A DNA stretch of 12,740 nt from Bacteroidales bacterium UBA3143 (GCA_002364735.1 DEZB01000008.1:1-12740); one strand, 5' to 3'; counted from the stretch's first letter, positions 1 through 8,785 are shown. The notes: a model not told the origin generated them from the letters alone. A program made the numbers and translations.

Positions 1-27
1 TAGTTTTTAGAGGCCCCCATAATAATT

Positions 28-162
28 TCATTGTTTGTGCAGGTTTATAACCCGTGTGCCGCATTCATTGAAGAGACACAATGCATCGCTACTTACAGCA
101 CCACCGATTTGGAATCTATATTCTATCAAAGACGCCCGTGTAGGGCGCCTCTCAGGGTGCAT
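28..162 (-). CDS. possible 44-codon small ORF downstream of copA
   Basis: A minus-strand frame starts at ATG (162-160) and stops at TGA (30-28). It is too short to prove from one sequence. The predicted peptide is basic at the start (MHPERRPTRAS), has a mixed centre (IEYRFQIGGAVSSDA) and ends in NLHKQ. It has three cysteines, no signal peptide and no domain I recognise. The same DNA forms a GC-rich hairpin (128-152), so it may instead be a non-coding repeat or a copA 3' region. No promoter or ribosome binding site is evident. The gene is not established. Confidence 0.2.
   Translation of the reverse strand: MHPERRPTRASLIEYRFQIGGAVSSDALCLFNECGTRVINLHKQ
128..152 (-). terminator. GC-rich hairpin 3' of copA, weak terminator candidate
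   Basis: Read on the minus strand, AGAGGCGCCC pairs with GGGCGTCTTT across a 5-nt loop (TACAC). This gives about ten base pairs including two G-U pairs. It lies roughly 85 nt past the copA stop. The downstream side has only a short T run inside the stem and no long U tract, so terminator function is uncertain. On the plus strand the stem is weaker because one pair becomes A-C. Confidence 0.3.
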
Positions 163-234
163 CTCCAAACATTTGTGTAATATTCAAATATCGTCAACCG
201 CCCCAAAACCCATATCACACACCCTACATCCCTG

Positions 235-2661
235 TCACAATTTCTTCGACCTCAACCGCAAACTATTCGTCACCACACTTACAGAACTCAATGCCATAGC
301 TGCACCCGCTATCATGGGGTTGAGCAAAAACCCATTGATGGGATAAAGAATACCTGCAGCAATAGGAATGCCAATTATGTTGTATATAAATGCCCAAAAC
401 AAGTTTTGTCGAATCGTTCTTACTGTACTTTCAGACAACCTAATGGCTTGCGGAATCTTCAACAAATCGGAAGAGATGATGGTCATCTTTGCCACTTCCA
501 TAGCAATATCACTTCCTTTACCCATTGCAATACTCACATCGGCTTGAGCAAGGGCTCCACTATCATTGATGCCATCGCCCACCATTGCAACCGTATTGCC
601 TTGTTGTTGCAGCTCCTTCACCAATGCTGCCTTCTCTTCTGGTAATACATTGCCTTTATAGTTTTTAATGCCCAATTCTTCAGCAAGTGCTTTTGCAACC
701 ATCTCATTGTCTCCCGTGAAAATGGCAGTGTCTATGTGCATCTTATTCAATTGTTTGATGGCTTCTTTTGTGGTTGGTTTCAGCTTGTCGGTTATTGATA
801 TCACACCCAATGCTGCTTCTTCATTGGCAAAAACAGTAACAGTGTGTGCAGCATCTAAAGCAGTTGCGATAGCTTGCTCCAATTCTTTCGAAATATGGAT
901 GTTTTTAGAACGTACATATTGCGGATTACCCACAAAATAATGTTTGTTGTTATAGCGACCATCAATTCCTTTTCCACTGACTTGTTGCACATCAACACCG
1001 TTCAATAATTGACCCTCATCTTTCATGCTTGCCGTGATAGCGTCGGCCAACGGATGCTCAGATTGTGCTTCAATGCTGTATAATATATTTTTCTGTTCTT
1101 CCGTTATATTGTTATCCCAAACGATTGTACTCACTTCAGGGCGTCCTTCGGTTAATGTGCCAGTTTTATCAAGCACCACTATATCAATCTTTCGACTTTT
1201 CTCCAAACTTACAGCATCTTTAATCAATATGCCTTCTTCGGCTCCTTTGCCAATGCCCACCATAATGGCGGTGGGAGTAGCCAATCCTAAAGCGCATGGA
1301 CAAGCAATAACCAACACCGTCACCATAGCCAACAATCCGTGAGCAAGGTTCTCATCTCCTCCCAATATCAACCAAAGCACAAAGCTCAATAGGGCAATGC
1401 CCATCACCACTGGTACAAAAATGCCCGCAATTTTATCCACCAAGTTCTGCACGGGTGCTTTGCTTCCTTGTGCTTGCTCTACAGTTTTAATGATGTGTGC
1501 CAACAGGGTGTCTTTCCCAACTTTATTTGCTTTAAATCTAAAACTACCTTTTTGATTGATGGTGCCTGCAAACACTTTTGAGTCTATAACTTTCTCTACA
1601 GCAATAGGCTCTCCACTTATCATGCTCTCGTCTATGAAAGATGATCCTTGCGTTACTACACCATCTACAGCTATTCTATCACCAGGCTTCACCAATACGA
1701 TATCGCCAACCTGCACTTCAGAGATGGACACCTCTGTGGGAACATCATCTTTGAAAATGATAACCGTATCGGGTTGCAGTCCCATTAGTTTTTTTATGGC
1801 CGAAGAAGTATTGCCTTTGGCTCGCTCTTCCAACATTTTGCCAAGCAATATAAATGCAATAATAACACCCGATGCTTCGAAATAGACATGGGCCTCTAAA
1901 CCTTTGCTTTCCCATACTTCGGGGAAGAATATATTGAAAACACTAAACAGGTAAGCAATACCCGTACTCAATGCGACCAATGTATCCATGTTGGCCGAAA
2001 AGTGTTTGGCTTGCTTCCATGCTCCAACAAAAAAGCGTTGACCAAAGATAAACAATATAGGAGTAGCCAATGCCCACATAATGTAGTCAGCATAAGGCAT
2101 ATTCATAAACACCATGCCAATGAGCATCAATGGTGTGGCAAGAGCTACTGCACTGATGGTGTCTCGTTTAAGTTTCTTATATCTTTCTACTTGTAGTTGT
2201 TCAAGGTTCTCGCGCGACGACTCTTTCTCCTCAATCAACAAATCATAGCCTACTTCTTGTAAAGCAGATTTCATTTGTGTAGGATTGGACATCTCAGGTA
2301 GGTATTCTATCTCCGCTTTACCATTGGCATAGTTTACTGCAACATTGAGCACACCTGGCACAAATGACAATACATTTTGCGAGCTCGATGCGCAAGCTGC
2401 ACAAGTCATGTTCATTACTGGGAAGGATTGTTTAATAGACTCAATCTCCCCACCTTCTTTACGCAATTGAGTTGTAACTTCTTGAATTACCTCGGCCACA
2501 TCATCCTCATATTTATCTTCAATAGTAAGCAATAGCCTGCTATTGTTATCCTCAAATCGGGCATCAGCAAGTTCTGAAACGCCTTTTAAAGATGTAAGAA
2601 ATGTATTGGGCGAGGCGGGTGTTTTCCTCAATTGAATTATATGTATATTATTTTTATCCAT
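235..2661 (-). CDS. copA: Cu(+)-exporting P1B-type ATPase
   Basis: Inner-membrane pump that uses ATP to export cytosolic Cu(+). The 808-residue product has an N-terminal HMA-like fold without CxxC (about 1-72). A complete HMA domain follows with MNMTCAAC, the copper ligands being C87 and C90. Eight membrane helices can be counted. The helix-6 CPC is at 454-456, the phosphorylated Asp is D498 in DKTGT, the HP pair is H536-P537, and GDGIND spans 695-700. Y760-N761 in the helix-7 YNxxxxP pattern and M789 with SS 792-793 in helix 8 match the Cu(+)-specific P1B-1 signature, which argues against Zn/Cd transport. The actuator loop reads SGEP where many members have TGEP. I chose ATG at 2661 over GTG at 2685 because the GTG lies inside the predicted promoter -7 element. 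It is transcribed divergently from the S9 peptidase. No copper regulator or chaperone gene is visible beside it. Confidence 0.95.
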   Translation of the reverse strand: MDKNNIHIIQLRKTPASPNTFLTSLKGVSELADARFEDNNSRLLLTIEDKYEDDVAEVIQEVTTQLRKEGGEIESIKQSFPVMNMTCAACASSSQNVLSFVPGVLNVAVNYANGKAEIEYLPEMSNPTQMKSALQEVGYDLLIEEKESSRENLEQLQVERYKKLKRDTISAVALATPLMLIGMVFMNMPYADYIMWALATPILFIFGQRFFVGAWKQAKHFSANMDTLVALSTGIAYLFSVFNIFFPEVWESKGLEAHVYFEASGVIIAFILLGKMLEERAKGNTSSAIKKLMGLQPDTVIIFKDDVPTEVSISEVQVGDIVLVKPGDRIAVDGVVTQGSSFIDESMISGEPIAVEKVIDSKVFAGTINQKGSFRFKANKVGKDTLLAHIIKTVEQAQGSKAPVQNLVDKIAGIFVPVVMGIALLSFVLWLILGGDENLAHGLLAMVTVLVIACPCALGLATPTAIMVGIGKGAEEGILIKDAVSLEKSRKIDIVVLDKTGTLTEGRPEVSTIVWDNNITEEQKNILYSIEAQSEHPLADAITASMKDEGQLLNGVDVQQVSGKGIDGRYNNKHYFVGNPQYVRSKNIHISKELEQAIATALDAAHTVTVFANEEAALGVISITDKLKPTTKEAIKQLNKMHIDTAIFTGDNEMVAKALAEELGIKNYKGNVLPEEKAALVKELQQQGNTVAMVGDGINDSGALAQADVSIAMGKGSDIAMEVAKMTIISSDLLKIPQAIRLSESTVRTIRQNLFWAFIYNIIGIPIAAGILYPINGFLLNPMIAGAAMALSSVSVVTNSLRLRSKKL

Positions 2662-2684
2662 AGCTTTATATAACAAGTTAATCA

Positions 2685-2715
2685 CAAAGTTAGTTTAAAA
2701 AAACAGATCCCCAAC
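2685..2715 (-). promoter_or_regulatory. predicted copA promoter
   Basis: On the minus strand TAACTTTG (2692-2685) matches the Bacteroidota -7 consensus TAnnTTTG exactly. Nineteen bases upstream lies GTTG (2715-2712), a one-mismatch form of the -33 TTTG. Transcription would begin near 2678, about 17 nt before the chosen ATG. I see no clear copper-responsive operator. Confidence 0.55.
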
Positions 2716-2725
2716 TGTTACTTTA

Positions 2726-2757
2726 TTTGTAGAAAGTGTTTTTTTATTGTACTTTCG
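2726..2757 (+). promoter_or_regulatory. predicted promoter of the S9 peptidase / GH123 unit
   Basis: TTTG at 2726-2729, then 20 bases, then TACTTTCG at 2750-2757 (consensus TAnnTTTG, one mismatch). Both spacing and sequence fit the Bacteroidota sigma-ABfr pattern. The implied transcript start near 2764 leaves a leader of about 26 nt before the ATG at 2790. The site is back to back with the copA promoter. Confidence 0.6.
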
Positions 2758-2789
2758 CTTTGTTTAATTATAATAACTACATACACCTC

Positions 2790-5636
2790 ATGAGTAACTT
2801 TAAAGCATTAGCAATTTTATTAGTTTTTTCTTTATCAACTTCACTCTCTTTCGCTCAGAAAAAGCAGTTAGATCACACCGTTTACGACGACTGGAAAAGC
2901 CTCACCAATATATCTATCGATGACAATGGTCGCTTTACAGCCGCCATTATTACCCCTCAAGAGGGCGATAGTAAACTGTTTATTCAGGATTTAAAAAAGA
3001 ATAAAAACTTTGAATACAACAGAATATCAGGCTATTCACTTTCACCCGATGGTAGTTACACTGTGGCACTACTGAAAGCTCCCTTTGCGGATACACGCCA
3101 AGCCAAAATAGACAAGAAGAAACCCGAAGAGATGCCGAAAGATTCGCTGATAATTATTAATAATGAAACTTTCACATTCAATATATTGCCCAATGTAAAG
3201 TCCTACAAGACATCACAAGAATTGGGTAACTATGTAGCCTATATAACCACTTTGCAGAAAGATACAACTACCGCACCAAAAGATACGGCTTCGGCTGCCA
3301 TTGATACGCTAAAGAACAACACGAAAAAGAATGATAAGGATAAGGACAAAAACAAGGAGTTGCTTGTATTGTACAACATAAAGACGAACAAGAAAGACAC
3401 TTTACGTAATGCAACCGACTTCATTTTCAATAAGTATGGCAATGCGTTTGCCACTATTATTTCACCAGACAAAAAGGACTCGACTGACACACCTGGAGTG
3501 ATATATATAGACCTCAACAACTATTCGAAAAAGAGAATCTCTAACGAAAAAGCAGAATACAAATCATTGAGCTTTGATGAAGCAGGAGATCAATTGGTGT
3601 ATCTTGCAACGACAGACACTTCGAAAGTGGAGCAAAAAGTATTTGATGTGCGCTACTTCCTTAACTCTGCCGACTCTGCCACAATTATTGCAAAATCAAA
3701 CACAGTGAGTCTTCCAGACAACTGGATATTTAACGAACACAGCTCTCCCAACTTCAGCAAAAATGGGAAAAGAATCATTCTTGGCACTGCACCCAAACAA
3801 CCTGCTAAAGACACAACAATTGTTGATTTTGAAGTGGCATCGTTAGATATTTGGCATTGGAAAGATCCGTATATTCAACCTCAACAATTGAAAAACTTGT
3901 CGAATGAATTAAAGAGAACCTATCCTGGTATTATTGAATTGGATAAAAATAACCAGTTCACATTGCTTGCGAATGAAGAAATGCCTTATTCAAACATTTC
4001 AGCTGAAGGCAATGGGCGCTTCGTTTTGCTTTTCTCTGACATTCCCTACCGCTTAGAGAGTCAGTGGGATCCTGCTCAATATGACGCTTGGGTATATGAT
4101 ACCGAAACGGATAAATTGAACTCAATTGCTACTGCTTTACCTGGCAGGCCATCAATATCGGAACAAGGAAACTACACCTACTGGTTTGATATAGACAAAG
4201 GAGATTGGTACACTTATGATAATCAAACTGGTTCAACTGCCAATATAACCGAAAACATAGACGTTAACTTTTGGAACGAAAAAAATGACACGCCCAGCAA
4301 ACCAGGCTCTTATGGCATTGCTTCATGGGGTGTAAATGATGACTATGTGTTGGTGAATGATGCTTTTGATATTTGGAAAATTGACCCACAAAATAAAACA
4401 AAAGCTCAAAACATTACACAACATTTGGGCCGAAAAGACTCTATTACTTTCCGTTATTTAAGAACCGACAGAGAGAAACGTTTTGTTGAGCCCAACGAAA
4501 CCCTATTATTAACGGCATTTGACAATAAAACGAAGGAGCATGGTGTGTACTCATACAATCCTAAACAGAGAAAAAACACTGTTAAGCAGCACCTGTTAGA
4601 CACTTATCAGTTTACGTCCATCACAAAAGCGAAGGATAAGGATGTGTTTGCATTCTTGAAAAGTAATTTCAATACATCGCCTGACCTGCACGTTACCAAA
4701 AATATGTGGAAATCAAGTGAAAAACTCACTGATATTAATCCACAAATGAAAGAGTATGTTTGGGGAGTGCCTGAGTTATTCTCTTGGACTTCAGAGGTGG
4801 GAGTTCCACTGAAAGGCCTTTTGTATAAACCTGACAATTTTGATGAAACCAAAAAATATCCAGTGATGATATATTTCTACGAAAAACATTCTGATGAATT
4901 GTATAGATATATGCCTCCCGCACCAAGTGCATCTACTGTAAGTATTCCTTTCTATAGTAGCAGAGGATACATTGTTTTCACACCCGACATTGACTACACT
5001 GTTGGTCAACCCGGACAAGATGCCTACAACTCCATTGTAGCTGGTGCGAAAGCGCTTGCCAAATATGAATGGATTGACAAAGACAACATGGCCATACAGG
5101 GACAAAGCTGGGGTGGATATCAAGTAGCCTATTTGGTGACCAAAACAGATATGTTTAAAGCAGCAGGAGCGGGTGCACCAGTTTCAAATATGACCAGTGC
5201 TTATGGAGGCATTCGTTGGGGAACAGGCATCAGCAGACAGTATCAATATGAACGAGGACAATCGCGATTGGGAGTAACCTTAAGTGACTCGTTGCAACCA
5301 TACATTGATAACTCGCCCGTGTTTTTTGTTGACAAAGTGAATACTCCTTTATTAATTATGCACAATGACAATGATGGCGCAGTTCCATGGTATCAAGGTA
5401 TTGAGCTTTTCGTTTCATTAAGAAGGTTGGGCAAACCTGTATGGATGCTTCAATACAACAAGGAGGAGCACAACTTGATGGAGAGACGCAATCGCAAGGA
5501 CCTTTCAATACGGTTGCAACAATTTTTCGATCATTATTTAAAAGGTGAGCCTGCTCCATTATGGATGACACGCGGATTGCCAGCCACGGACAAGGGTAGA
5601 GACTGGGGGTTGGATTTAGATTACGACAAACATTAA
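2790..5636 (+). CDS. secreted S9 family (prolyl oligopeptidase-like) serine peptidase
   Basis: Exported serine peptidase of 948 residues. A signal peptide ends near SFA-Q (A22/Q23), so a periplasmic location is likely. The N-terminal two thirds has WD/beta-propeller-like blades that in S9 enzymes gate access for short peptides. The alpha/beta-hydrolase domain starts around residue 660. The nucleophile S773 sits in GQSWGGY, the acid D862 in HNDNDGAVP, and the base H894 in EEHNLMERR, so the catalytic triad is intact. A Lys/Asp/Thr-rich low-complexity insert lies at about 155-190, inside the propeller region. An in-frame GTG at 2736 would add 18 residues ahead of the signal peptide, but it lies between the promoter elements, so ATG 2790 is preferred. 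The GH123 gene follows after 31 nt, consistent with co-transcription. The substrate is unknown; peptide or glycopeptide trimming is an inference. Confidence 0.92.
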   Translation: MSNFKALAILLVFSLSTSLSFAQKKQLDHTVYDDWKSLTNISIDDNGRFTAAIITPQEGDSKLFIQDLKKNKNFEYNRISGYSLSPDGSYTVALLKAPFADTRQAKIDKKKPEEMPKDSLIIINNETFTFNILPNVKSYKTSQELGNYVAYITTLQKDTTTAPKDTASAAIDTLKNNTKKNDKDKDKNKELLVLYNIKTNKKDTLRNATDFIFNKYGNAFATIISPDKKDSTDTPGVIYIDLNNYSKKRISNEKAEYKSLSFDEAGDQLVYLATTDTSKVEQKVFDVRYFLNSADSATIIAKSNTVSLPDNWIFNEHSSPNFSKNGKRIILGTAPKQPAKDTTIVDFEVASLDIWHWKDPYIQPQQLKNLSNELKRTYPGIIELDKNNQFTLLANEEMPYSNISAEGNGRFVLLFSDIPYRLESQWDPAQYDAWVYDTETDKLNSIATALPGRPSISEQGNYTYWFDIDKGDWYTYDNQTGSTANITENIDVNFWNEKNDTPSKPGSYGIASWGVNDDYVLVNDAFDIWKIDPQNKTKAQNITQHLGRKDSITFRYLRTDREKRFVEPNETLLLTAFDNKTKEHGVYSYNPKQRKNTVKQHLLDTYQFTSITKAKDKDVFAFLKSNFNTSPDLHVTKNMWKSSEKLTDINPQMKEYVWGVPELFSWTSEVGVPLKGLLYKPDNFDETKKYPVMIYFYEKHSDELYRYMPPAPSASTVSIPFYSSRGYIVFTPDIDYTVGQPGQDAYNSIVAGAKALAKYEWIDKDNMAIQGQSWGGYQVAYLVTKTDMFKAAGAGAPVSNMTSAYGGIRWGTGISRQYQYERGQSRLGVTLSDSLQPYIDNSPVFFVDKVNTPLLIMHNDNDGAVPWYQGIELFVSLRRLGKPVWMLQYNKEEHNLMERRNRKDLSIRLQQFFDHYLKGEPAPLWMTRGLPATDKGRDWGLDLDYDKH

Positions 5637-5667
5637 TAATTCACTTGATTACTACAAATAAATAAAA

Positions 5668-7452
5668 ATGAAAAAAGCAACAAAAAAGACATTCCTATTT
5701 CTTTTCGTACTGTTAGTAGCAATTAGCTGCACTCAACAAGCTGCAAAAAGAGACTGCTCCAACTACGAAGAAGCAATATTGCCAGTAACAGTTACAACCA
5801 ATTGGGGTGAAGTAAAATCTGGTCTTCAAGCAACAATGGGTGACATTAACAGTGTGTATCTGCAACATGAAGTGCCCAATGTGACACCCACAAACAACTG
5901 GAGTGGTTCCGCCTGGAAGGGAGAAAGAACCTCTGCTCAAATTGTACTATGGAGCAAAGACAGTGTACAAAATGTAGAATTGAAAGTATCGGATTTTCGT
6001 GGTGATAATAATGCAACCATTGCTGCATCAAACATTCAAACACGATTTGTACGCTATGTCATAACAGACGAATTTGCGGGAGGATGCGGCTATCGCAAAC
6101 CTGAAGACTTTGCAGAATCGTTAAGTCCAGATGTGCTCGACAATATTGACTGCATGCATATAAAAGCAGAAACAGTGCGTCCTGTTTGGGTTACTATTGA
6201 TGTTCCATCGGATGCCGTTGCAGGTACTTACGAAGCAACCATTGATGTTGTGGCTAATGGAAAAAAGAAAGAAAGCTTCAAACTTTCACTTAATGTAGTT
6301 GATGAAACTTTACCACACTACACTGAATGGGCTTTTCATTTAGATTTGTGGCAAAATCCTTATGCAGTAGCTCGCACCGAAGGTGTTGAACCATGGTCGG
6401 AAGCACACTGGGAAGCTCTGAAAGCTCCAATGCAAATGTTGGCCAATGCAGGTCAAAAAGTGATTACTGCTACGCTCAACAAACGCCCGTGGAACGGACA
6501 AACCGAAGACCCATTTGACACCATGATTGAATGGAAAAAGCAAACAGATGGCACTTGGGAGTATGACTACACGGTTTTTGATAATTGGGTAGAGTTTATG
6601 ATGGGCTTGGGCATCACCAAGCAAATCAATTGCTACTCAATGGTTCCTTGGGGTAATATCTTCTTCTATTTTGATGAAGAAACTAACGAGGAAGTAAAAA
6701 TTACTGCTGCACCTGGAACTAAAGAGTATGAAGCACTATGGAAACCATTTCTCACAGACTTTATTGAACACCTAAAAGCCAAAGGTTGGGAAAACAAAAC
6801 GTTGATAGCGATGGACGAACGCTCCCCCGAAGAAATGAAAGCTATGCTAAAGCTGTTGAACGAAACTGCACCATCACTGGGTGTTTCATTGGCCGACAAT
6901 CACAAAAGCTACAAGCTATATCCAGATCAATTAGTTGATCTATGTGTGGCTCATGGTGCAACTGTTGATGCTGAAGACAGAGCGTATCGTGCCGAAAAGA
7001 ATTATGTTACCACTTGGTATGTATGTTGTGCTGATGTATTTCCAAATAACTTTACATTCTCTCCTCCTGCCGAAGGTGCATTTATTGGTTGGTACACCAT
7101 GGCTGCCGATTTTGATGGCTTCTTACGTTGGGCGTATAACAGCTGGGTGAAAGAACCACTTATCGACTCTCGTTTTAGAACATGGCCTGCTGGAGATACT
7201 TACATTATCTATCCTCAAGGACGCAGCTCCATTCGATTCGAACGTTTAATGGAGGGTATTCAAGATTTTGAGAAAATTAGAATTATGAAGGCAAAGCTTG
7301 AGCAGAATAACTCACCTGAAGCAAAAGAAAAGCTGAATGAGCTTAATGCAATGCTTGAGCAATTTAATGTATTGGAGAAGCCTGATAATTTAGAGGGAAT
7401 GTTGGCGAAAGGGAAAGAGTTTTTAAATAATCCGAAGTATTTAAACAACTAA
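5668..7452 (+). CDS. GH123-family (DUF4091) glycosidase lipoprotein, probable beta-N-acetylgalactosaminidase
   Basis: The 594-residue protein has a lipoprotein signal with lipobox VAISC, the lipidated Cys being C21. A beta-sandwich N-terminal domain (about 30-215) is followed by a (beta/alpha)8-like catalytic domain (about 215-500) and a C-terminal segment with the DUF4091 hallmark SIRFERLMEGIQDFE near 521-535. The consecutive acidic pair D383-E384 (AMDERSPEE) is at the place where characterised GH123 enzymes carry the Asp that orients the substrate N-acetyl group and the Glu general acid/base. Family knowledge therefore suggests release of beta-linked GalNAc by substrate-assisted catalysis. 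Length is close to characterised Bacteroides GH123 proteins. It follows the S9 peptidase by 31 nt and is closed by a strong hairpin terminator. Many DUF4091 proteins are uncharacterised, so substrate is less certain than family. Confidence 0.82.
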   Translation: MKKATKKTFLFLFVLLVAISCTQQAAKRDCSNYEEAILPVTVTTNWGEVKSGLQATMGDINSVYLQHEVPNVTPTNNWSGSAWKGERTSAQIVLWSKDSVQNVELKVSDFRGDNNATIAASNIQTRFVRYVITDEFAGGCGYRKPEDFAESLSPDVLDNIDCMHIKAETVRPVWVTIDVPSDAVAGTYEATIDVVANGKKKESFKLSLNVVDETLPHYTEWAFHLDLWQNPYAVARTEGVEPWSEAHWEALKAPMQMLANAGQKVITATLNKRPWNGQTEDPFDTMIEWKKQTDGTWEYDYTVFDNWVEFMMGLGITKQINCYSMVPWGNIFFYFDEETNEEVKITAAPGTKEYEALWKPFLTDFIEHLKAKGWENKTLIAMDERSPEEMKAMLKLLNETAPSLGVSLADNHKSYKLYPDQLVDLCVAHGATVDAEDRAYRAEKNYVTTWYVCCADVFPNNFTFSPPAEGAFIGWYTMAADFDGFLRWAYNSWVKEPLIDSRFRTWPAGDTYIIYPQGRSSIRFERLMEGIQDFEKIRIMKAKLEQNNSPEAKEKLNELNAMLEQFNVLEKPDNLEGMLAKGKEFLNNPKYLNN

Positions 7453-7487
7453 TATTTTAAAGCAAAATCTATAAATTAGACTCAATT

Positions 7488-7543
7488 AAGATGTCCATTC
7501 GTAGTTTTTTTCATTAAAGAAAACGGATGGATATCTTCTTTTT
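7488..7543 (+). terminator. intrinsic terminator after the GH123 gene
   Basis: AAGATGTCCATTCGT (7488-7502) pairs with ACGGATGGATATCTT (7523-7537) over 15 positions, two of them G-U. The A/T-rich loop is about 20 nt, and the 3' arm runs into CTTTTTAT. It starts 35 nt after the stop codon and would separate the S9/GH123 unit from the next gene. Confidence 0.75.
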
Positions 7544-7630
7544 ATGTAAAAACGACTATATTAACTACCAATTAGTTACTACATTGCAAATATTAATCAA
7601 AAGGATTTTAAAAGCGACAATATCATTCAC

Positions 7631-8773
7631 ATGAAACTAATGAAACATTGGATAGTTCTATCCGTGTTATTGTGCATTGCCTCTTTGAGCTATGGCCAGA
7701 AATATCGCAACTCAGGCTTATACTTTGAGACGCACATTACGCAGGGTAAAGTGTTGCAGTCAAATGATTTTGTGAGAGGAGACAATAGAGAGGGCATACC
7801 GATTAGCAACTTTTCGGCTACAGACATTCGAATAGGATGGCAAACAACTGGATCTAAACCATGGCATAATGCACACAAACTACCGTATTATGGATTAGGC
7901 ATACACAACATAGTGCTTTCAAATGAAGATGAAATAGGATATCCCGCAGCTCTCTATTTCTTTTTTGGAGCGCCCTTTTCACGAGGAGCGAAATCATCAT
8001 TCGATTATGAATTTAGCTTTGGATTGAGCCACAACTGGGAGCCCTTTGACAAAGTAGAAAATCCTTTTAATCTGGCAATTGGCTCTTACAGAAACGCATA
8101 CATTGATGCAAAAATAAAGTATGCATGGTATTTCAGCAAAAAGGTGAGTATGGATGCGGGCATCAGGTTAACCCATTTTTCAAATGGAGCAATGAGGATG
8201 CCCAATGCAGGCATCAATCTTATTGCGCCTTTTGTAGGACTTCGCTACGATTTGATTGCGAAAAATCCAGTCCCCATAGATCAACTTGCAACACGAGAAG
8301 TGGAAACAACAGATGAGTTCAACATCTATCTTGCCTCTGGCAAAAGAGCCGTAAAAAACACCCTCACCCCTAATCATCAAATGGCATCACTACTCAATCT
8401 CTCCTTGGAATACTTGGTGCCGGCAGGTCCTATTTTCAAATATGGAATGGGGATAGATTTGGGCGTTGATCAAAATAGAAATCTTTCAATAGATGGAAAT
8501 GTGGTGGATTTTGCGTCCACTCCAAAGCAAATTTTTTCGGCACTTTCAGCTATTGGACAATTCAGGGCCAATCGACTTGCAGTGCAAATAGGGATTGGCT
8601 ATGAATTGGTAAACAATGGCAAGTTTCACTTTAGCAATGATATCCATCAGCGGGTAGGTCTCCGTTTCTATCCACACAAAAACATCTTTGCGGGAATAGC
8701 CATCAAGGCCAACAACTTTAGCGTAGCAGACTATATTGAGTGGAGTGTGGGCTACAGTATTTCAAGAAAATAA
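7631..8773 (+). CDS. PagL/acyloxyacyl-hydrolase-like outer-membrane beta-barrel protein
   Basis: Probable outer-membrane barrel of 380 residues with a signal peptide ending near SYG-Q (G22/Q23) and alternating amphipathic strands to the C-terminus. The segment THFSNGAMRMPNAGIN (181-196) resembles the active-site region of the lipid A 3-O-deacylase PagL, where His and Ser sit as HxSN. Here these would be H182 and S184. From memory of Pseudomonas PagL, the third catalytic residue is a Glu 12 positions after the Ser, but this protein has Asn (N196) there. Lipid A deacylation is therefore plausible but unproven. The protein is much longer than classical PagL, which is about 170 residues. A second HFSN occurs at 333-336 near the C-terminus. 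An alternative start at residue 4 gives a similar signal peptide. No good promoter is seen between the upstream terminator and this gene. Confidence 0.7.
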   Translation: MKLMKHWIVLSVLLCIASLSYGQKYRNSGLYFETHITQGKVLQSNDFVRGDNREGIPISNFSATDIRIGWQTTGSKPWHNAHKLPYYGLGIHNIVLSNEDEIGYPAALYFFFGAPFSRGAKSSFDYEFSFGLSHNWEPFDKVENPFNLAIGSYRNAYIDAKIKYAWYFSKKVSMDAGIRLTHFSNGAMRMPNAGINLIAPFVGLRYDLIAKNPVPIDQLATREVETTDEFNIYLASGKRAVKNTLTPNHQMASLLNLSLEYLVPAGPIFKYGMGIDLGVDQNRNLSIDGNVVDFASTPKQIFSALSAIGQFRANRLAVQIGIGYELVNNGKFHFSNDIHQRVGLRFYPHKNIFAGIAIKANNFSVADYIEWSVGYSISRK

Positions 8774-8785
8774 CAATTGCATCAA

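Noticed and set aside
1..234. tRNA, tmRNA, SRP RNA or RNase P RNA in the left-end gap.
   Set aside because: No T-arm, acceptor stem or hallmark conserved core of these RNAs was found on either strand.
35..346. Plus-strand frame of 103 codons at the left end.
   Set aside because: It overlaps the 3' end of copA on the opposite strand, has no domain-like pattern and looks like a shadow frame.
2662..2685. GTG start at 2685 for copA.
   Set aside because: It overlaps the exact TAnnTTTG element, so a transcript from that promoter could not contain it.
2736..2789. GTG start at 2736 for the S9 peptidase.
   Set aside because: It lies between the predicted -33 and -7 elements and would place 18 extra residues before a normal signal peptide.
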